Assembly (NCBI GenBank): GCA_937129385.1
Contig: CAKZNC010000225.1
Coordinates: 1 to 44,626, forward strand
Direction of reading: 5' to 3'
DNA length: 44,626 nucleotides
Origin: an uncultured Bacteroidota bacterium
GTDB lineage: Bacteria > Bacteroidota > Bacteroidia > Bacteroidales > GCA-2748055
Shown here: positions 44,043-44,626 of the stretch, one piece after another
Layout: each line of letters begins with the position of its first letter
Numbering within the stretch: the first letter of the stretch is position 1
Notes under the pieces: model-generated
Told to the model about the DNA's origin: nothing
Databases searched by the model: none
Seen by the model: only the letters and a program-made list of their open reading frames with translations
Program-made: the position numbers and the translations under genes

Positions 44043-44626
44043 ATGGATTTAAAGCAGAAAAACAGACCGCAGGGAAAAAGAATTACGATCTTTATCCTGC
44101 TTTCGATCCTCCTTGCAGCGATCTTTATCATCGCAACGATCATCAACCCCGATGAAATCATCGACAGGATCGGTGAGCGAAGAGGTTACTTCGCTGCTTT
44201 CGGTATTGCATTCTTTGCCGGTTTTTCTGCCTTTACTGCCCTCTCATTCTACAGTGTGCTGATCGCCTTCATCTCCGGCGGACTCAATCCGGTTTTGCTT
44301 GCACTTATCATGGGCATCAGCCTGTCCCTCGGGGATCTCTTCCTTTTCTGGTTCGGTAGCCGGGGACGCGAGTTCATTTCCGGCAAATTCGACAGGAACA
44401 TCAACCGGCTGGCTCACTACTTGAATAAAAAAGGACTGGAGAGATTCATACCAGTGCTCGCCTGGTTATACATGGGTTTCATCCCGCTTCCCAACGACTG
44501 GCTGTTGATCTTCCTGGCCACGATCAGGTTCCCAATGAAAAAAATGTACTACATCATTCCACTGGGCGACCTTACCCATGCTGCGTTCGTTTCCCTGCTC
44601 GCTGCAAGGGGAATTGCCCTGTTTGC
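44043..44626 (+). CDS. DedA/VTT-domain membrane protein, 5' part only
   Basis: The gene runs off the right edge; 194 codons are visible. A basic N-terminus precedes one signal-anchor helix (about 15-36, ITIFILLSILLAAIFIIATI), then a VTT (SNARE-associated Golgi/DedA) region from about residue 55: FFAGFSAFTALSFYS, ISGGLNPVLLALIMG, GDLFLFWFGSRGRE and FIPLPNDWLLIFLA with the conserved re-entrant-loop Pro/Gly residues. DedA proteins are inner-membrane lipid or small-molecule transporters. The ATG at 44043 is the first after an in-frame TGA at 44034. Confidence 0.75.
   Translation, partial: MDLKQKNRPQGKRITIFILLSILLAAIFIIATIINPDEIIDRIGERRGYFAAFGIAFFAGFSAFTALSFYSVLIAFISGGLNPVLLALIMGISLSLGDLFLFWFGSRGREFISGKFDRNINRLAHYLNKKGLERFIPVLAWLYMGFIPLPNDWLLIFLATIRFPMKKMYYIIPLGDLTHAAFVSLLAARGIALF

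Overview
The window reads as chromosome of a member of the Bacteroidota. Supporting signs are TonB-dependent receptors with an STN plus carboxypeptidase-regulatory-like N-terminus, a FecI/FecR pair of the Bacteroidetes type, DUF4249 lipoproteins, many lipobox signal peptides, short-lid adenylate kinase, ParE/ParC of the Bacteroidetes type, -7 boxes of the TAnnTTTG form, and few strong Shine-Dalgarno sites. Base composition is moderate. Genus cannot be fixed from the sequence; the gene set would suit an environmental polysaccharide-using Bacteroidales/Marinilabiliales-like lineage (inference).

Layout. 1-2322: end of a mevalonate-pathway operon (partial GHMP kinase, diphosphomevalonate decarboxylase, mevalonate kinase), closed by a strong hairpin. 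2389-9023, minus strand: a lone lipoprotein, then an ECF sigma factor, FecR anti-sigma, TonB-dependent receptor and DUF4249 lipoprotein forming one cell-surface uptake unit. 9120-10722: acyltransferase and a methyltransferase-like protein. 10904-16161: parE-parC-aroK. 16250-21142, minus strand: lplA, PAP2 phosphatase, obgE, adk, hpt and a TraB/GumN protein. 21417-24933: purE and an overlapping pair of envelope proteins, one with a helix-hairpin-helix. 24966-29209: small lipoprotein and recJ on minus, lysS on plus. This first two-thirds is dense core chromosome.

From about 29.2 kb the character changes: intergenic spaces widen, the genes are mostly secreted or outer-membrane, and at least three decayed genes are present (an SGNH/GDSL-TPR protein at 32.7-33.3 kb, a glycoside hydrolase tail at 33.3-33.6 kb, an outer-membrane protein tail at 43.7-43.9 kb). 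Intact genes here include two beta-barrel proteins, a DUF6962-like membrane protein, a DUF1080 protein, a GH5-like lipoprotein, a GH30 lipoprotein, an alpha/beta hydrolase, a large polytopic membrane protein and an orphan DUF4249 lipoprotein. The right edge cuts a DedA/VTT-type membrane protein.

The most unusual structure is at 40.05-40.66 kb. An intact tRNA-Ser(CGA) is preceded by two identical 107-bp units, each containing a tRNA-Ser 5' half split in the anticodon loop by about 41 bp and truncated after the variable arm. The split sequence shares a 16-base core with two 126-bp tandem repeats lying immediately after the tRNA, the first of which also forms a long-range inverted repeat with the tRNA 3' flank. 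A second repeat oddity is in lysS, where a 7-bp tandem repeat and a palindromic element lie in frame between the catalytic core and a C-terminal winged-helix-like segment. I did not find a CRISPR array, an insertion sequence or a recognisable defence system.
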